A stretch of 64,000 nt of DNA from Actinomadura graeca (GCF_019175365.1 NZ_CP059572.1:8880774-8944773), one strand, 5' to 3'; shown: positions 1-8,693, counted from the first letter of the stretch. A program made the numbers and translations. Notes: a model not told the origin generated them from the sequence alone.

Positions 1-1
1 C

Positions 2-1015
2 ACCCGGCGCGGAAGGACGGAGCGCCCCTCCGGAACGCGCACGGCTGCCCGCCGCCTGGCCGTGCTCGTCCTCGTGGCGGGGATGTCGTCGGCGCTGCCC
101 CCGGCGTCCGGGAGCGCCGCGTACGCCCCTGAGGCTCCTAAGAAGGACCTCAAAAAGGAGTACGCGAAGCTCAAGAAGCGCGCCGACGCCCTTTCCAAGG
201 AGTACCGGGGCGAGCTCATCTCCCTGGAGCAGGCGAAGAAGGCCGCCCTGCGCGCCGGCGCGGACGCCGAGCGGGCGGGCCGCGAGTACGACGACGCCCG
301 CGCCGACATCGTCCGGCTGGCGTCCACCACGTACATGACCGGGCGGCTCGACGTGACCTCGATCGTCACCGGCGGCGAGCCCGACGGCGCCATCCGGGAC
401 GCCACCATGATCGAGCACCTGAGCCGCAACACCGGCCGCCGCGTCCAGGGCCTGCGGACGCTCAACGACCAGGCGGCCCAGTCGCGGCGGACGGCCGAGA
501 CCAAGCTGGAGGAGGTCCGGCGCGAGATCGAGGACCTGGAGGGCCAGCGCGCCCGCGTCAGCAAGCTGCTCGCCAAGTACAAGCCCGAGGTGACCAAGAC
601 CCGGGCCCCCAGCGGCGGCGGGCGCCCGGACGGCGCGAGCGGCGCCAGGTCGCCCATCGTCGGCAACTCCATGACCGCGCGGATGCGGACGGCGCTCCTC
701 GCGATCGACGGCCGGTTCGGGCCCTTCCCCACGATCGGCTGCGCCCGCCCCGGCGACCCGCAGGACCACGGCTCGGGCCGCGCGTGCGACTTCATGGAGA
801 GCACCGGGGGCAGGGCGCCGAGCGCCTCGGCCCGTTCCCACGGCGACCAGGTCGCCCAGTACGTGATCAGCAACGCCTCGCGGCTCGGCATCAAGTACGT
901 CATCTGGCGGCAGCGCATCTACGACATGCGCGGCGGCGGAGGCTGGCGCCAGATGGAGGACCGCGGCAGCATCACCGCCAACCATTACGACCACGTCCAC
1001 GTGTCCGTCCTCTGA
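2..1015 (+). CDS. Secreted coiled-coil protein with C-terminal ARB-07466-like domain (5' end probably outside window)
   Basis: The frame is open to the window edge. The first usable start is GTG at 62, but the codons before it encode Arg-rich residues (AARRLAV) leading straight into a hydrophobic stretch, as in a signal peptide, so the real start is probably upstream. After the signal peptide comes a Lys/Glu/Ala-rich coiled coil (about residues 25-190 from GTG 62), like the N-terminal helices of RipA/NlpC-type cell-wall hydrolases. A Gly/Pro/Arg linker leads to a C-terminal domain of about 100 residues with TIGCARPGD, DHGSGRACDF and a terminal YDHVHVSV. That is the actinobacterial ARB-07466-like (D-Ala-D-Ala carboxypeptidase-like) fold, with His/Asp residues that could bind zinc. 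A wall-associated role is inferred; no substrate can be named. Confidence 0.75.
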   Translation, partial: TRRGRTERPSGTRTAARRLAVLVLVAGMSSALPPASGSAAYAPEAPKKDLKKEYAKLKKRADALSKEYRGELISLEQAKKAALRAGADAERAGREYDDARADIVRLASTTYMTGRLDVTSIVTGGEPDGAIRDATMIEHLSRNTGRRVQGLRTLNDQAAQSRRTAETKLEEVRREIEDLEGQRARVSKLLAKYKPEVTKTRAPSGGGRPDGASGARSPIVGNSMTARMRTALLAIDGRFGPFPTIGCARPGDPQDHGSGRACDFMESTGGRAPSASARSHGDQVAQYVISNASRLGIKYVIWRQRIYDMRGGGGWRQMEDRGSITANHYDHVHVSVL

Positions 1016-1033
1016 CCGTCCCCCGGTCAGAGG
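1009..1033. terminator. Bidirectional hairpin terminator between convergent genes
   Basis: A perfect 10-bp stem (CCTCTGACCG at 1009-1018, CGGTCAGAGG at 1024-1033) has a 5-nt loop. It spans the stop codons of both convergent genes (TGA 1013-1015 and the complement of TGA at 1027-1029), so it can serve both. There is no T-run, which is usual in this GC range. Confidence 0.6.
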
Positions 1034-2073
1034 TCGACGAGCACGCCCTCGCGGGCCGAGCGCAGCGCCGCCTCGACGACCTCCAGGCCGGTGATCGCGT
1101 CCGCGAGCGTCACCGGCGGTGTCGCGCCGGTCCGCAGGGTGCGGGCCACCGCCGCGTAGAAGTCCTGGTAGGCGCCCGGGTCGGTGGGCTCGGGACGGTC
1201 GTCGCCCGGCGTGCCCAGCCGCCCGTACGACGAGGCGGGAGCGACGCCGTACCCGGCGTCGCGCGGCGTGCTCCCGGAGCGCAGGGCCGCCTCCTGCACG
1301 TCCATGCCGGAGACCGTGTAGGACGCGCGGCTGCCCAGCACCCGGAACCGCGGGCCGAGCTGCGCCGCGGTCGCGCTCATCCACAGGTGCGAGCGGATCC
1401 CGCCGCGGTGCGTGAGGGCCACGAACGCGTCGTCGGGGGCCGCCGCCCCCCGGCGGCGCGCGTCGATCTCGGCGTAGACCCGCTCGGGACGGCCGAACAG
1501 CGTGATCGCCTGGTCGATCAGGTGGGAGCCGAGGTCGTGCAGGATGCCGCCGCCGTCGCGGGGGTCGCCGCTCTCCTTCCAGCCCGTCCCCACCTCGGGC
1601 CGCCACCGCTCGAACCGCGACTCGAACCGGTGCACGTCGCCGAGGGCGCCCGACGCGGCGAGCCGGTACGCGGTGCGGTAGTCGCCGTCCCAGCGCCGGT
1701 TGTGGAACGGGACGACCGGCAGCCCCCGGACGGCGCCGAGCGCCGCCAGAGACCGGGCGTCGGCCGCCGTGGCCGCCACCGGCTTGTCCACCACGACCGC
1801 CACCCCGGAGGTCAGCGCCGTCCGGGCCAGCGGGACGTGCATCCGGTTCGGCGCGGCGACCACCACCAGGTCGTAGGCGCCCGACGCCTCCCAGAGCCGG
1901 TCGGCGGTGTCGAGGACCTTCGCACCGGGGTACCGGTCTTTCACGTCCCGCTGCCGCCCGGCGTCCCCGGTGACGACCGCGGCCAGCCGCATCCCGGGCA
2001 CCGAGGAGATCAGCGGGGCGTGGAACACCGAGCCGCCGGTGCCGTACCCGATCAGCGCAACACGCAGGTCCAT
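1027..2073 (-). CDS. Gfo/Idh/MocA family oxidoreductase
   Basis: A 348-residue NAD(P)-dependent oxidoreductase. The N-terminal Rossmann fold starts at residue 4 with VALIGYGTGGSVFHAP. The family's EKP-type lysine motif appears as VDKPVA (about residue 95), and DLGSHLIDQ supplies the conserved Asp/His of the catalytic helix. The second half is the alpha/beta substrate domain. ATG 2073 was chosen because the Rossmann strand starts three residues later. The gene stands alone, convergent with the upstream secreted protein and divergent from the receiver-flavoprotein. Family members oxidise sugars, inositols or related polyols; the substrate cannot be read from the sequence. Confidence 0.88.
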   Translation of the reverse strand: MDLRVALIGYGTGGSVFHAPLISSVPGMRLAAVVTGDAGRQRDVKDRYPGAKVLDTADRLWEASGAYDLVVVAAPNRMHVPLARTALTSGVAVVVDKPVAATAADARSLAALGAVRGLPVVPFHNRRWDGDYRTAYRLAASGALGDVHRFESRFERWRPEVGTGWKESGDPRDGGGILHDLGSHLIDQAITLFGRPERVYAEIDARRRGAAAPDDAFVALTHRGGIRSHLWMSATAAQLGPRFRVLGSRASYTVSGMDVQEAALRSGSTPRDAGYGVAPASSYGRLGTPGDDRPEPTDPGAYQDFYAAVARTLRTGATPPVTLADAITGLEVVEAALRSAREGVLVDL

Positions 2074-2178
2074 GCCCGCATCATGACCGATCGGCCCCTC
2101 CGGCGGTGCCGCCGGGGTCGGGACGGCGCGGCGGGACGTAGGCTTTCGCCCGGGGGAGTTCCCGATCGAGGAGACAGG

Positions 2179-3825
2179 GTGCCCAAACCAGTCCTGCTGA
2201 CGGTCGACGACGACCCGGGGGTGTCCCGGGCCGTGGCGCGGGACCTGCGCCGCAGGTACGCCGGGTCCTACCGGATCGTCCGCGCCGAGTCCGGCCGCCA
2301 GGCGCTGGAGGCGCTCGGCGAGCTGCGGCTGCGCGGCGACGACACCGCCATGCTGCTCGCCGACCACCGGATGCCGGAGATGACCGGCGTCGAGTTCCTG
2401 GAACGGGCCATGGACCTGTTCCCCTTCGCCCGCCGCGTGCTGCTGACCGCCTACGCCGACACCGACGCCGCGATCCGCGCGATCAACGTGGTGGACCTCG
2501 ACCACTACCTGCTCAAGCCGTGGAACCCGCCGGAGGAGAAGTTCTACCCGGTGATCGACGCGCAGCTGGACGCGTGGGAGCGCGCCGACCGGCGGAGCCC
2601 CGGCGAGCTGCGGGTGGTCGGGCACCGCTGGTCGTCCCGCTCCTACGAGGTGCGCGACTTCCTCGCCCGCCACCAGGTGCCCTACACGTGGCTCCTGGAC
2701 GCCGACCCCGAGGGCGCGGAGCTGGTCGCGGCGGCCGGGGCGCCGGAGCTGCCGCTGGTCGTCACCGCCGAGGGCGCGGCCCTCCCCGCCCCGTCCGACG
2801 CGGAGCTGGCCGCCGCGATCGGGCTGCCGACCACGCCGTCCACCGGCTTCTACGACCTGATCGTGGTGGGCGGCGGCCCGTCCGGGCTCGGCGCCGCGGT
2901 GTACGGCGCGTCCGAGGGGCTGAAGACGGTCGTCGTCGAGCGCCGCGCGCTCGGCGGCCAGGCCGGGCAGAGCTCCCGCATCGAGAACTACCTCGGGTTC
3001 CCCGACGGGGTGTCCGGCGCGCAGCTCGCCGACCGGGCCCGCCGCCAGGCCGACCGGTTCGGCGCCGAGCTCCTCCAGGCGGGCGAGGTCGTCGCGCTGG
3101 AGTCGCGCGGCACCGCCCGCGTCGCCCGCCTCTCGGACGGCACGGAGATCGCCGCGCACGCCGTCATCCTCGCCACCGGCGTGTCCTACCGGCGGCTGGC
3201 CGCCCCCGGCGTGGACGACTTCGTCGGGCGCGGCGTCTACTACGGCGCCGCCCTCACCGAGGCGCCCTCCTGCGTGGACGAGGAGGTCGCCATCGTCGGC
3301 GGCGCCAACTCCGCCGGGCAGGCCGCGGTCCATCTGGCCAAGTACGCCAAGAAGGTGCACATCATCGTCCGGGCGGACGGCCTGGAGAGGTCGATGTCGC
3401 ACTACCTGGTCGAGCAGATCGCCGCGACGCCCAACATCGAGGTCCACACCGGCAAGGCCGTCTGCGGGGCCGAGGGCGGCGACCGGCTGGAGCGGCTCAC
3501 CGTCCGGTGGCCGGGCGGGCTGCGGACGATCGACGCGCACTGGCTGTTCGTGTTCATCGGCGCCGAGCCCGGCACGGACTGGCTGGACGGCTACGTGGAG
3601 CGGGACCGGCTCGGCTACGTGGTGACGGGCCCCGACCTCGTCGCGGGCGGCCGGCGGCCCGCCCGCTGGACGCTCGGCCGCCAGCCCTACCACCTGGAGA
3701 CCAGCGTGCCCGGCGTGTTCGCGGCCGGAGACGTCCGCTCGGAGTCGATGAAGCGCGTCGCCTCGGCCGTCGGTGACGGGGCGATGGCCGTCGCGCTCGT
3801 CCACCGGTACCTGGAACAGGCGTGA
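2179..3825 (+). CDS. Response-regulator receiver fused to glutaredoxin-like and thioredoxin-reductase-like flavoprotein
   Basis: A 548-residue three-part protein starting at GTG 2179. Residues 1-130 are a receiver domain with the full quartet: D11/D12, phosphoacceptor D62 (ADHRMP), T90 and K113 (LLKPW). Residues 140-220 look like a glutaredoxin-type fold, but the usual CxxC position reads WSSRSY. From 224 a thioredoxin-reductase-like FAD/NAD(P) enzyme begins (VVGGGPSGLGAA; second Rossmann motif VGGANSAGQAA; C-terminal FAAGDVRSESMKRV). The CxxC of true thioredoxin reductases is absent (GVYYGAALTEAPSC), so classical disulfide transfer is unlikely. It lies 25 bp upstream of the histidine kinase gene at 3851, in the same orientation. 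Inferred: phosphorylation controls a redox enzyme. Confidence 0.88.
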   Translation: MPKPVLLTVDDDPGVSRAVARDLRRRYAGSYRIVRAESGRQALEALGELRLRGDDTAMLLADHRMPEMTGVEFLERAMDLFPFARRVLLTAYADTDAAIRAINVVDLDHYLLKPWNPPEEKFYPVIDAQLDAWERADRRSPGELRVVGHRWSSRSYEVRDFLARHQVPYTWLLDADPEGAELVAAAGAPELPLVVTAEGAALPAPSDAELAAAIGLPTTPSTGFYDLIVVGGGPSGLGAAVYGASEGLKTVVVERRALGGQAGQSSRIENYLGFPDGVSGAQLADRARRQADRFGAELLQAGEVVALESRGTARVARLSDGTEIAAHAVILATGVSYRRLAAPGVDDFVGRGVYYGAALTEAPSCVDEEVAIVGGANSAGQAAVHLAKYAKKVHIIVRADGLERSMSHYLVEQIAATPNIEVHTGKAVCGAEGGDRLERLTVRWPGGLRTIDAHWLFVFIGAEPGTDWLDGYVERDRLGYVVTGPDLVAGGRRPARWTLGRQPYHLETSVPGVFAAGDVRSESMKRVASAVGDGAMAVALVHRYLEQA

Positions 3826-3850
3826 GGTGCGGGGGCATGGGGAGGCCGGC

Positions 3851-5266
3851 ATGAGCAAGGCGTCGCCGGAGGAACTGCGGGGGCTGTTCCTCTTCGAGGA
3901 CCTCGACGAGGAGAAGCTGCGCTGGCTGTCGCAGTACGGGACCGTCGAGGAGTACCCCGCGGACGGTGTGATCTGCGCGCAGGGCGACCCCGCCGAGTAC
4001 TTCTACGTGCTGCTCGACGGCGAGATGGTGATGAGCCAGAACGTCCGCGGGCACGGCGTCGAGATCAGCCGGACGGCGCGCCGGGGCACCTACGGCGGCG
4101 CCGTCCAGGCGTACCTGGACGACCAGATCGAGCAGAGGTACCAGCACACGCTGCGGGCGTCGCGGCCCTCGCGGATCTTTGTGCTGCCCGCGCGCAAGTT
4201 CGGCAAGGCCGTCCGCCAGTGGTTCCCGATGGCGACGCACCTGCTGGCGGGGATCTTCTTCGGGATGAGCACGCTGCGCCGGACCGTGGACCAGCGTGAG
4301 CGCCTGTCGGCGCTGGGCACGATCACCGCCGGGCTCACCCACGAGCTGAACAACCCGGCGGCGGCCGCGGCGCGGGCGAGCGCCGAGCTGGGCGAGCGGC
4401 TGCTCGGCGCGCAGCGGAGCCTGGCCGACCTCGCGGCGCGGGGCGTGGACTGCACGCACCTGAGCGCCCTGGTGTCACTGCGACCGAAACTGCCCGCGCC
4501 GGCGGCGCGCAGGAGCCCGATGGAGGTCAGCGACGCCGAGGACGAGCTCGGCGACTGGCTGGAGGAGCACGGCGTCCCGGACGCCTGGGACCTGGCGCCG
4601 GGCCTGGTGGCGGCCGGCGTCGGCGTCGAGGAGGCCGGGGAGGTCGCGGCCGCGGCGGGCGAGCACCTGCCCGCGGCGGTGCGGTGGCTCGCCGAGGTGC
4701 TGGAGGTCGCCCAGCTCCAGGAGGAGATCGCCGAGGCGACGGGCCGGATCACCGCGCTGCTGGACTCGGCGCGGCAGTACTCCCAGCTCGACCGCGCCGC
4801 CTATCAGCGCACCGACCTGCGCGGGCTGCTCGACAGCACGCTCACCATGCTCAAGCGCAAGATCGGCCCGGACGTGACGGTGAAGACCGACTACGACGCG
4901 TCGCTGCCCCCCGTGCCCGTCTACGCGGCCGAGCTCAACCAGGTGTGGACGAACCTCATCGTGAACGCGCTGTACGCGATGCAGGGGTCGGGGACCCTCA
5001 CGATCCGGACGGCCTTGGAGAACGACCACGCGCTGGTGGAGATCGGCGACACCGGGGTGGGGATCCCCGAGGAGCACCTCACCCGGATCTTCACGCCGTT
5101 CTTCACCACCAAGCCGGTCGGGCAGGGGACGGGCCTCGGCCTCGACATCTCCTGGCGCATCGTCGCCGACCGGCACGGCGGCGACATCCGGGTGGAGTCG
5201 CTGCCGGGCGACACCCGCTTCCAGGTGCTGCTCCCGCTCGCCGAGACCTCCGACACGGACGGGTAG
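3851..5266 (+). CDS. Soluble sensor histidine kinase with N-terminal cyclic-nucleotide-binding domain
   Basis: A 471-residue kinase; ATG 3851 follows GGAGG with good spacing. Residues 10-130 form a cNMP-binding/CRP-like beta-roll (FEDLDEEKLRWL, GDPAEYFYVLLDGEM). The H-box is LTHELNNP with H164. The N-box is NQVWTNLIVNALYAM, followed by DTGVGIP (G1), FTPFFTTKP (F) and GTGLGL (G2). There is no membrane segment, so it is cytoplasmic. A stretch of about 130 residues separates the H-box helix from the ATPase domain, with a second long helix (VLEVAQLQEEIAEATGRITALL). It sits directly behind the receiver-flavoprotein gene and is its likely phosphodonor. The ligand of the cNMP-like domain is unknown. 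Confidence 0.9.
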   Translation: MSKASPEELRGLFLFEDLDEEKLRWLSQYGTVEEYPADGVICAQGDPAEYFYVLLDGEMVMSQNVRGHGVEISRTARRGTYGGAVQAYLDDQIEQRYQHTLRASRPSRIFVLPARKFGKAVRQWFPMATHLLAGIFFGMSTLRRTVDQRERLSALGTITAGLTHELNNPAAAAARASAELGERLLGAQRSLADLAARGVDCTHLSALVSLRPKLPAPAARRSPMEVSDAEDELGDWLEEHGVPDAWDLAPGLVAAGVGVEEAGEVAAAAGEHLPAAVRWLAEVLEVAQLQEEIAEATGRITALLDSARQYSQLDRAAYQRTDLRGLLDSTLTMLKRKIGPDVTVKTDYDASLPPVPVYAAELNQVWTNLIVNALYAMQGSGTLTIRTALENDHALVEIGDTGVGIPEEHLTRIFTPFFTTKPVGQGTGLGLDISWRIVADRHGGDIRVESLPGDTRFQVLLPLAETSDTDG

Positions 5267-5283
5267 GGCGCCCGCCGGGCGGG

Positions 5284-6078
5284 TCAGTCGAACAGGTCGG
5301 GCTGCTCGCGGGTGATCTGGTCGTAGAGGGGCTGGTAGTTGATCCAGCCGACGAGGTCGTTGCCGATCTGCCCGTGGGTGAGGACGGCGTTGTCGTGCTC
5401 GATCGGGACGAGAGGCCCGGCGGCCTGGGCCAGCAGCTGCACCTGGCAGGAGCGCTCCATGGTGATGAACCACCAGGCGGCGGCGTCCACGGTGTCCCCG
5501 ACGGTGAGCAGGCCGTGGTTGCGCAGGATGACCGCCTTGTGGCCGCCGAGGGCGGCGGCGATGCGCTTGCCCTCCTCCACGTCGGTGACGACGCCGGTGT
5601 AGTCGTCGAACAGGCCGTGGTCCTGGTAGAACGCGCACACGTCCTGGGTGATCGGCTCCAGCCGCCGCCCGAGGGCGGACATCGCCCTGCCGTGGGTGGA
5701 GTGGCTGTGCGCGGCGGCGACGACGCCCGGCCTGGCCTGGTGGATCTGGGAGTGGATCGCGAAGGCGGCCTCGTTGACGGGGTACCGGCCCTCGACGACC
5801 CTGCCCTGATGGTCGACCAGGATGAGGTCGCTGACCCGGACGTGCTTGAACGACATCCCGAACGGGTTGACCCAGAAGTGGTCGGCCCGCTCGGGGTCGC
5901 GGGCCGTGATGTGCCCCGCGACGCCCTCCTCGAAGCCGAGCCTGCCGAAGATCCGCAGTGCCGCCGCCAGCCGCTCCTTGCGGTGCCGCCGCTCGTCCCC
6001 GGGGTCGTCGAACGCCGGGGGCAGCCGGAGGATCAGGTCGGTGGGCAGCTTGTCGAGGAACTGCTCGTCGTCGGGCAT
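5284..6078 (-). CDS. Class II aldolase/adducin family protein
   Basis: A 264-residue protein. The zinc-binding histidines typical of fuculose-1-phosphate aldolase/adducin heads appear in AAAHSHSTHG (about residue 130) and LRNHGLLTVGDT (about residue 195). The N-terminal segment ERLAAALRIFGRLGFEEGVAGHITARDPE is the standard helix and GHIT motif. Family members are zinc aldolases, decarboxylases or dehydratases acting on sugar phosphates or hydroxy acids. It is divergent from a PucR-type regulator, with a perfect palindrome between them, so that regulator is the likely controller. The substrate is not determinable. Confidence 0.88.
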   Translation of the reverse strand: MPDDEQFLDKLPTDLILRLPPAFDDPGDERRHRKERLAAALRIFGRLGFEEGVAGHITARDPERADHFWVNPFGMSFKHVRVSDLILVDHQGRVVEGRYPVNEAAFAIHSQIHQARPGVVAAAHSHSTHGRAMSALGRRLEPITQDVCAFYQDHGLFDDYTGVVTDVEEGKRIAAALGGHKAVILRNHGLLTVGDTVDAAAWWFITMERSCQVQLLAQAAGPLVPIEHDNAVLTHGQIGNDLVGWINYQPLYDQITREQPDLFD

Positions 6079-6183
6079 CGCCGGCCTCCCGCGCGGACTC
6101 CTTGCGCTCGTCCTTCACCACCACCGAATACCCGTCCATGCCGCACGGACAAGGGGGCCGCCGCCCAAGCACCTCCCACCCGG

Positions 6184-6200
6184 TTGTCCGGAACGGACAA
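6184..6200. promoter_or_regulatory. Perfect palindrome in aldolase/PucR divergent promoter (candidate operator)
   Basis: TTGTCCG (6184-6190), spacer GAA, CGGACAA (6194-6200): a perfect 7-bp inverted repeat. It ends 20 bp before the regulator GTG (6221) and 106 bp from the aldolase ATG (6078). A further half-site CGGACAA is at 6146-6152. The position suits autoregulation by the PucR protein. Confidence 0.5.
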
Positions 6201-6220
6201 TACGGCCGCAGAATGGGTGG

Positions 6221-7369
6221 GTGGAGTCCAGTGAGGGCGACCGGGTCCTGCGGTCGCTGATCGGGCACGGCGGCGACCCCGCGCTGGTGGAGGCGGCGGT
6301 CCGCGCCGCGCGGGAAAGGTCGGAGCCGGTGGCGGCGCTGCCGGAGGAGGAGACCCGGCGGCACGCCCGGGCGCTCGTGCGCGGCGTGCTGGCCGCGCTG
6401 GAGACCGGGGGACCGGACGAGGAGGTCCTGGCCGCCGCCGGGCGCCTCGGCTCCGACCGCGCCCGGCAGGGGGTGCCGGTCGCGGCGTTCCTGGACGGCT
6501 TCCAGGCGGGCCGCGCCCACCTCGTCCGGGCGCTCGTCGCCGAGGGCCGGCGCCGGGGGGTGCCGGAGAACCTCCTGCTGGACGGCGTCACCCGCATCGA
6601 CGAGATCACCACGGCGCTCGTCCACCGGATGGTGCACGCGCACCGGGTGGCGGAGCTGGAGATGGCCCGGACGGCGCGCGAGGGCCGCGTGCAGACGCTC
6701 CGCCGGCTGCTGCACGGGGAGGCGGTCCCGGTCCCGGCGCCGCCCGGCCCGTCCGGCGCCTACCACTGCGTCGTGTCGGACGTCAGCGACCCCGCGGCCG
6801 CGGCTCGCCTGGAGACCGCGCTGACCGCGGCCGGGCCGGGGCTGTGCGGGCTGGTGGACGGGCGGCTGGCCGCACTCGTCGCCCGGCTGCCTGACCCGCG
6901 CCCCGGCGGCCCCCTCGCGGGCGGGCCGCTGCTCGTGGCGGCGCCGCCCGTGCCGCCGCGTGACCTCGCCCAGGTCTACGAGCTGGGCCGCCGGGCGCTG
7001 CGGGCCGGGACCGCCGCCGGGCTGGGCGGGATGCGGCACCTCGCCGACCTCGCCCTGCTGACCGCCACCGGCGGGGAGCCCGTGCTCGGCCGCCTGCTGG
7101 CCGGTGGGCTGCTCGCCGGCCTGGACCCCGGAGACCCCTTCCACCGGGAGGTCGCCGAGACCGCGCTGGCCTACCTGGACCACGGCGGCCGGATCGGGCC
7201 GGCGGCCGCGGCGCTGCACGTCCACGGGAACACCGTCAAGCACCGGGTGCGGCGCCTGCAGGAGCTGACGGGCCACCGGCTCCCGGACCCGGCGGACGGG
7301 GCGGCGGTGGCGCGCGCCGCGAACTGGTGGTGGGCGCTGCGCCACTGGCTGGCCGCGACGCGGGAGTGA
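6221..7369 (+). CDS. PucR/CdaR-type helix-turn-helix transcriptional regulator
   Basis: A 382-residue regulator starting at GTG 6221 (VESSEGDRVLRSLI). The N-terminal 150 residues are helical and resemble the RsbR/PucR-associated input region. The middle is a degenerate GGDEF-like (CdaR) region. The C-terminal 60 residues carry the PucR HTH (AALHVHGNTVKHRVRRLQELTG). Members usually activate or repress an adjacent catabolic operon. Here the divergent class II aldolase gene and the palindrome at 6184-6200 make a local circuit likely. The SD sequence is weak (GGGTGG close to the start), so the exact start is less certain. Confidence 0.82.
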   Translation: MESSEGDRVLRSLIGHGGDPALVEAAVRAARERSEPVAALPEEETRRHARALVRGVLAALETGGPDEEVLAAAGRLGSDRARQGVPVAAFLDGFQAGRAHLVRALVAEGRRRGVPENLLLDGVTRIDEITTALVHRMVHAHRVAELEMARTAREGRVQTLRRLLHGEAVPVPAPPGPSGAYHCVVSDVSDPAAAARLETALTAAGPGLCGLVDGRLAALVARLPDPRPGGPLAGGPLLVAAPPVPPRDLAQVYELGRRALRAGTAAGLGGMRHLADLALLTATGGEPVLGRLLAGGLLAGLDPGDPFHREVAETALAYLDHGGRIGPAAAALHVHGNTVKHRVRRLQELTGHRLPDPADGAAVARAANWWWALRHWLAATRE

Positions 7370-7447
7370 TCCGCGGGGGCCCGCCGGGATGATGGGATGC
7401 CAGGGGCGCCCCGCGGCGGGGCGCCGGGGACGAGGACGGAGGAACAG

Positions 7448-8314
7448 GTGACCGCACCCCGGATCAGCACGGTGCTGTGGCCCACGCAACCCTGGCCGGA
7501 GGCCGCGGACACGTGGCGGCGCGCCGAGGAGATGGGCTTCCACCACGCGTGGGTGTACGACCACATCGCCTGGCGCGGGACGACGCCCTGGTACGACGCG
7601 TACGCGACGCTGGCCGCCGCGGCGGCGGTGACCTCGCGGGTGCGGATCGGGACGCTGGTGACCTCGCCGAACTTCCGGCACCCGGTGCCGGCCGCCCACG
7701 CGATCAAGACCATCGACCAGGTGAGCGGCGGGCGGCTCACCGTCGGGATCGGGTCGGGCGGGACCCGCCGGGCGTCCGACGCGGGCGTCCTCGGCGGCCC
7801 GGAGTGGGCGCCCGCCGAGCGCGCGGGCCGCTTCGCCGAGTGGACGGACCTGCTCGGCCGGCTGCTGAGCGCGCCCGGGACCACCCACGAGGGAACGTTC
7901 TACTCGGCCCGGGAGGTGGCCGCGGGGCCCGGCGGCGTCCAGCGCCCCCGCGTCCCGTTCGTGATCGCGGGCGACGGCCCGCGCGGCATGCGGGTGGCGG
8001 CGCGGCACGGTGCCGGCTGGGTCACCAGCGGCCACCAAGAAGGCCGGGAGCCCCTGGAGGTCGTGCGGTCCCGGCTCGCGGCGCTCGACGCGGCGTGCGA
8101 GGCCGAGGGCCGCGAGATCGCCGGACGCGTCCTGCTGACCGGGTTCTCGGGCGAGCCGTGGCTGGAGTCGGTGGAGTCCTTCGCCGACCTCGCGGGCCGC
8201 TACGCCGCCCTCGGCATCACCGAGATCGTGCTGCACTGGCCCCGTCCCGGCACCCCCTGGGAGGCCGACATGACGGTCTTCGAGAAGATCGCCGCCGACG
8301 CCGGGCGGAGATAG
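7448..8314 (+). CDS. LLM class flavin-dependent oxidoreductase (likely F420-dependent)
   Basis: A 288-residue luciferase-like monooxygenase-family TIM barrel. GTG 7448 was chosen because GGAGG (7438-7442) sits 5 nt upstream; the frame is open further upstream but without a ribosome site. Motifs include WRRAEEMGFHHAWVYDHI, VRIGTLVTSPNFRHP and the glycine-rich LTVGIGSGGTRR. Actinobacterial LLM proteins of this length generally use F420H2 or FMNH2 to reduce or oxygenate small molecules. It is 9 bp upstream of an SMR transporter gene and probably co-transcribed with it. The substrate is unknown. Confidence 0.87.
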   Translation: MTAPRISTVLWPTQPWPEAADTWRRAEEMGFHHAWVYDHIAWRGTTPWYDAYATLAAAAAVTSRVRIGTLVTSPNFRHPVPAAHAIKTIDQVSGGRLTVGIGSGGTRRASDAGVLGGPEWAPAERAGRFAEWTDLLGRLLSAPGTTHEGTFYSAREVAAGPGGVQRPRVPFVIAGDGPRGMRVAARHGAGWVTSGHQEGREPLEVVRSRLAALDAACEAEGREIAGRVLLTGFSGEPWLESVESFADLAGRYAALGITEIVLHWPRPGTPWEADMTVFEKIAADAGRR

Positions 8315-8323
8315 GAGACACCG

Positions 8324-8653
8324 ATGCCCTTCGTCCTGCTCGCCTTCGCCATCGCCTTCGAGGTCACCGCGACGCTCGCGATGCGCGGCTCGGACGGGTT
8401 CACCAGGCTGGGCCCGTCGGTGCTGGTGGTGGCCGGCTACCTGATCTCGTTCGTGTTCATGGCGAAGGCGCTGACCTCGCTGAACGTCGGGCCGGTCTAC
8501 GCGATCTGGTCGGCGCTCGGCACGATCGGCGCGTTCGCCGGCGGCGTGCTGCTGTTCGACGAGCCGGTGCGCCCGCTCACGATCGCCGGCGCGGTGATCA
8601 TCGTGGTGGGCGTCGTGGTGATGAACCTCGGAGGGGGCGTGAGCCACGGCTGA
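8324..8653 (+). CDS. Small multidrug resistance (SMR) family transporter
   Basis: A 109-residue protein with four hydrophobic helices, the normal size for EmrE/QacE/SugE proteins. The essential membrane-embedded glutamate of helix 1 is present (E13 in AFAIAFEVTATLAM). Helix 3 carries the GPVYAIWSALGTIG motif typical of the family. Members work as dual-topology dimers exporting cations or guanidinium-type compounds against protons. It follows the LLM oxidoreductase gene by 9 bp, suggesting a linked modification and export function. It is convergent with the AraC regulator. Confidence 0.92.
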   Translation: MPFVLLAFAIAFEVTATLAMRGSDGFTRLGPSVLVVAGYLISFVFMAKALTSLNVGPVYAIWSALGTIGAFAGGVLLFDEPVRPLTIAGAVIIVVGVVVMNLGGGVSHG

Positions 8654-8693
8654 CCGGCCGCCGCGCGGCCCGTCCCGGCCCGGCCGCGGGCCG

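Noticed and set aside
2074..3858. Leftward extension of the Gfo/Idh/MocA gene through the flavoprotein gene
   Set aside because: The Rossmann motif begins at ATG 2073; the upstream part has shadow composition and overlaps a gene with clear receiver and flavoprotein motifs.
8284..8330. Possible guanidine riboswitch before the SMR gene
   Set aside because: Only 9 bp separate the SMR gene from the upstream LLM gene, leaving no room for a ykkC-type aptamer.
4475..8647. A leftward open frame of 1390 codons across the kinase, aldolase, PucR and LLM genes
   Set aside because: It is a third-position GC shadow: Arg/Pro/Gly/His-rich composition, no domain, and it contradicts the well-supported genes on both strands.
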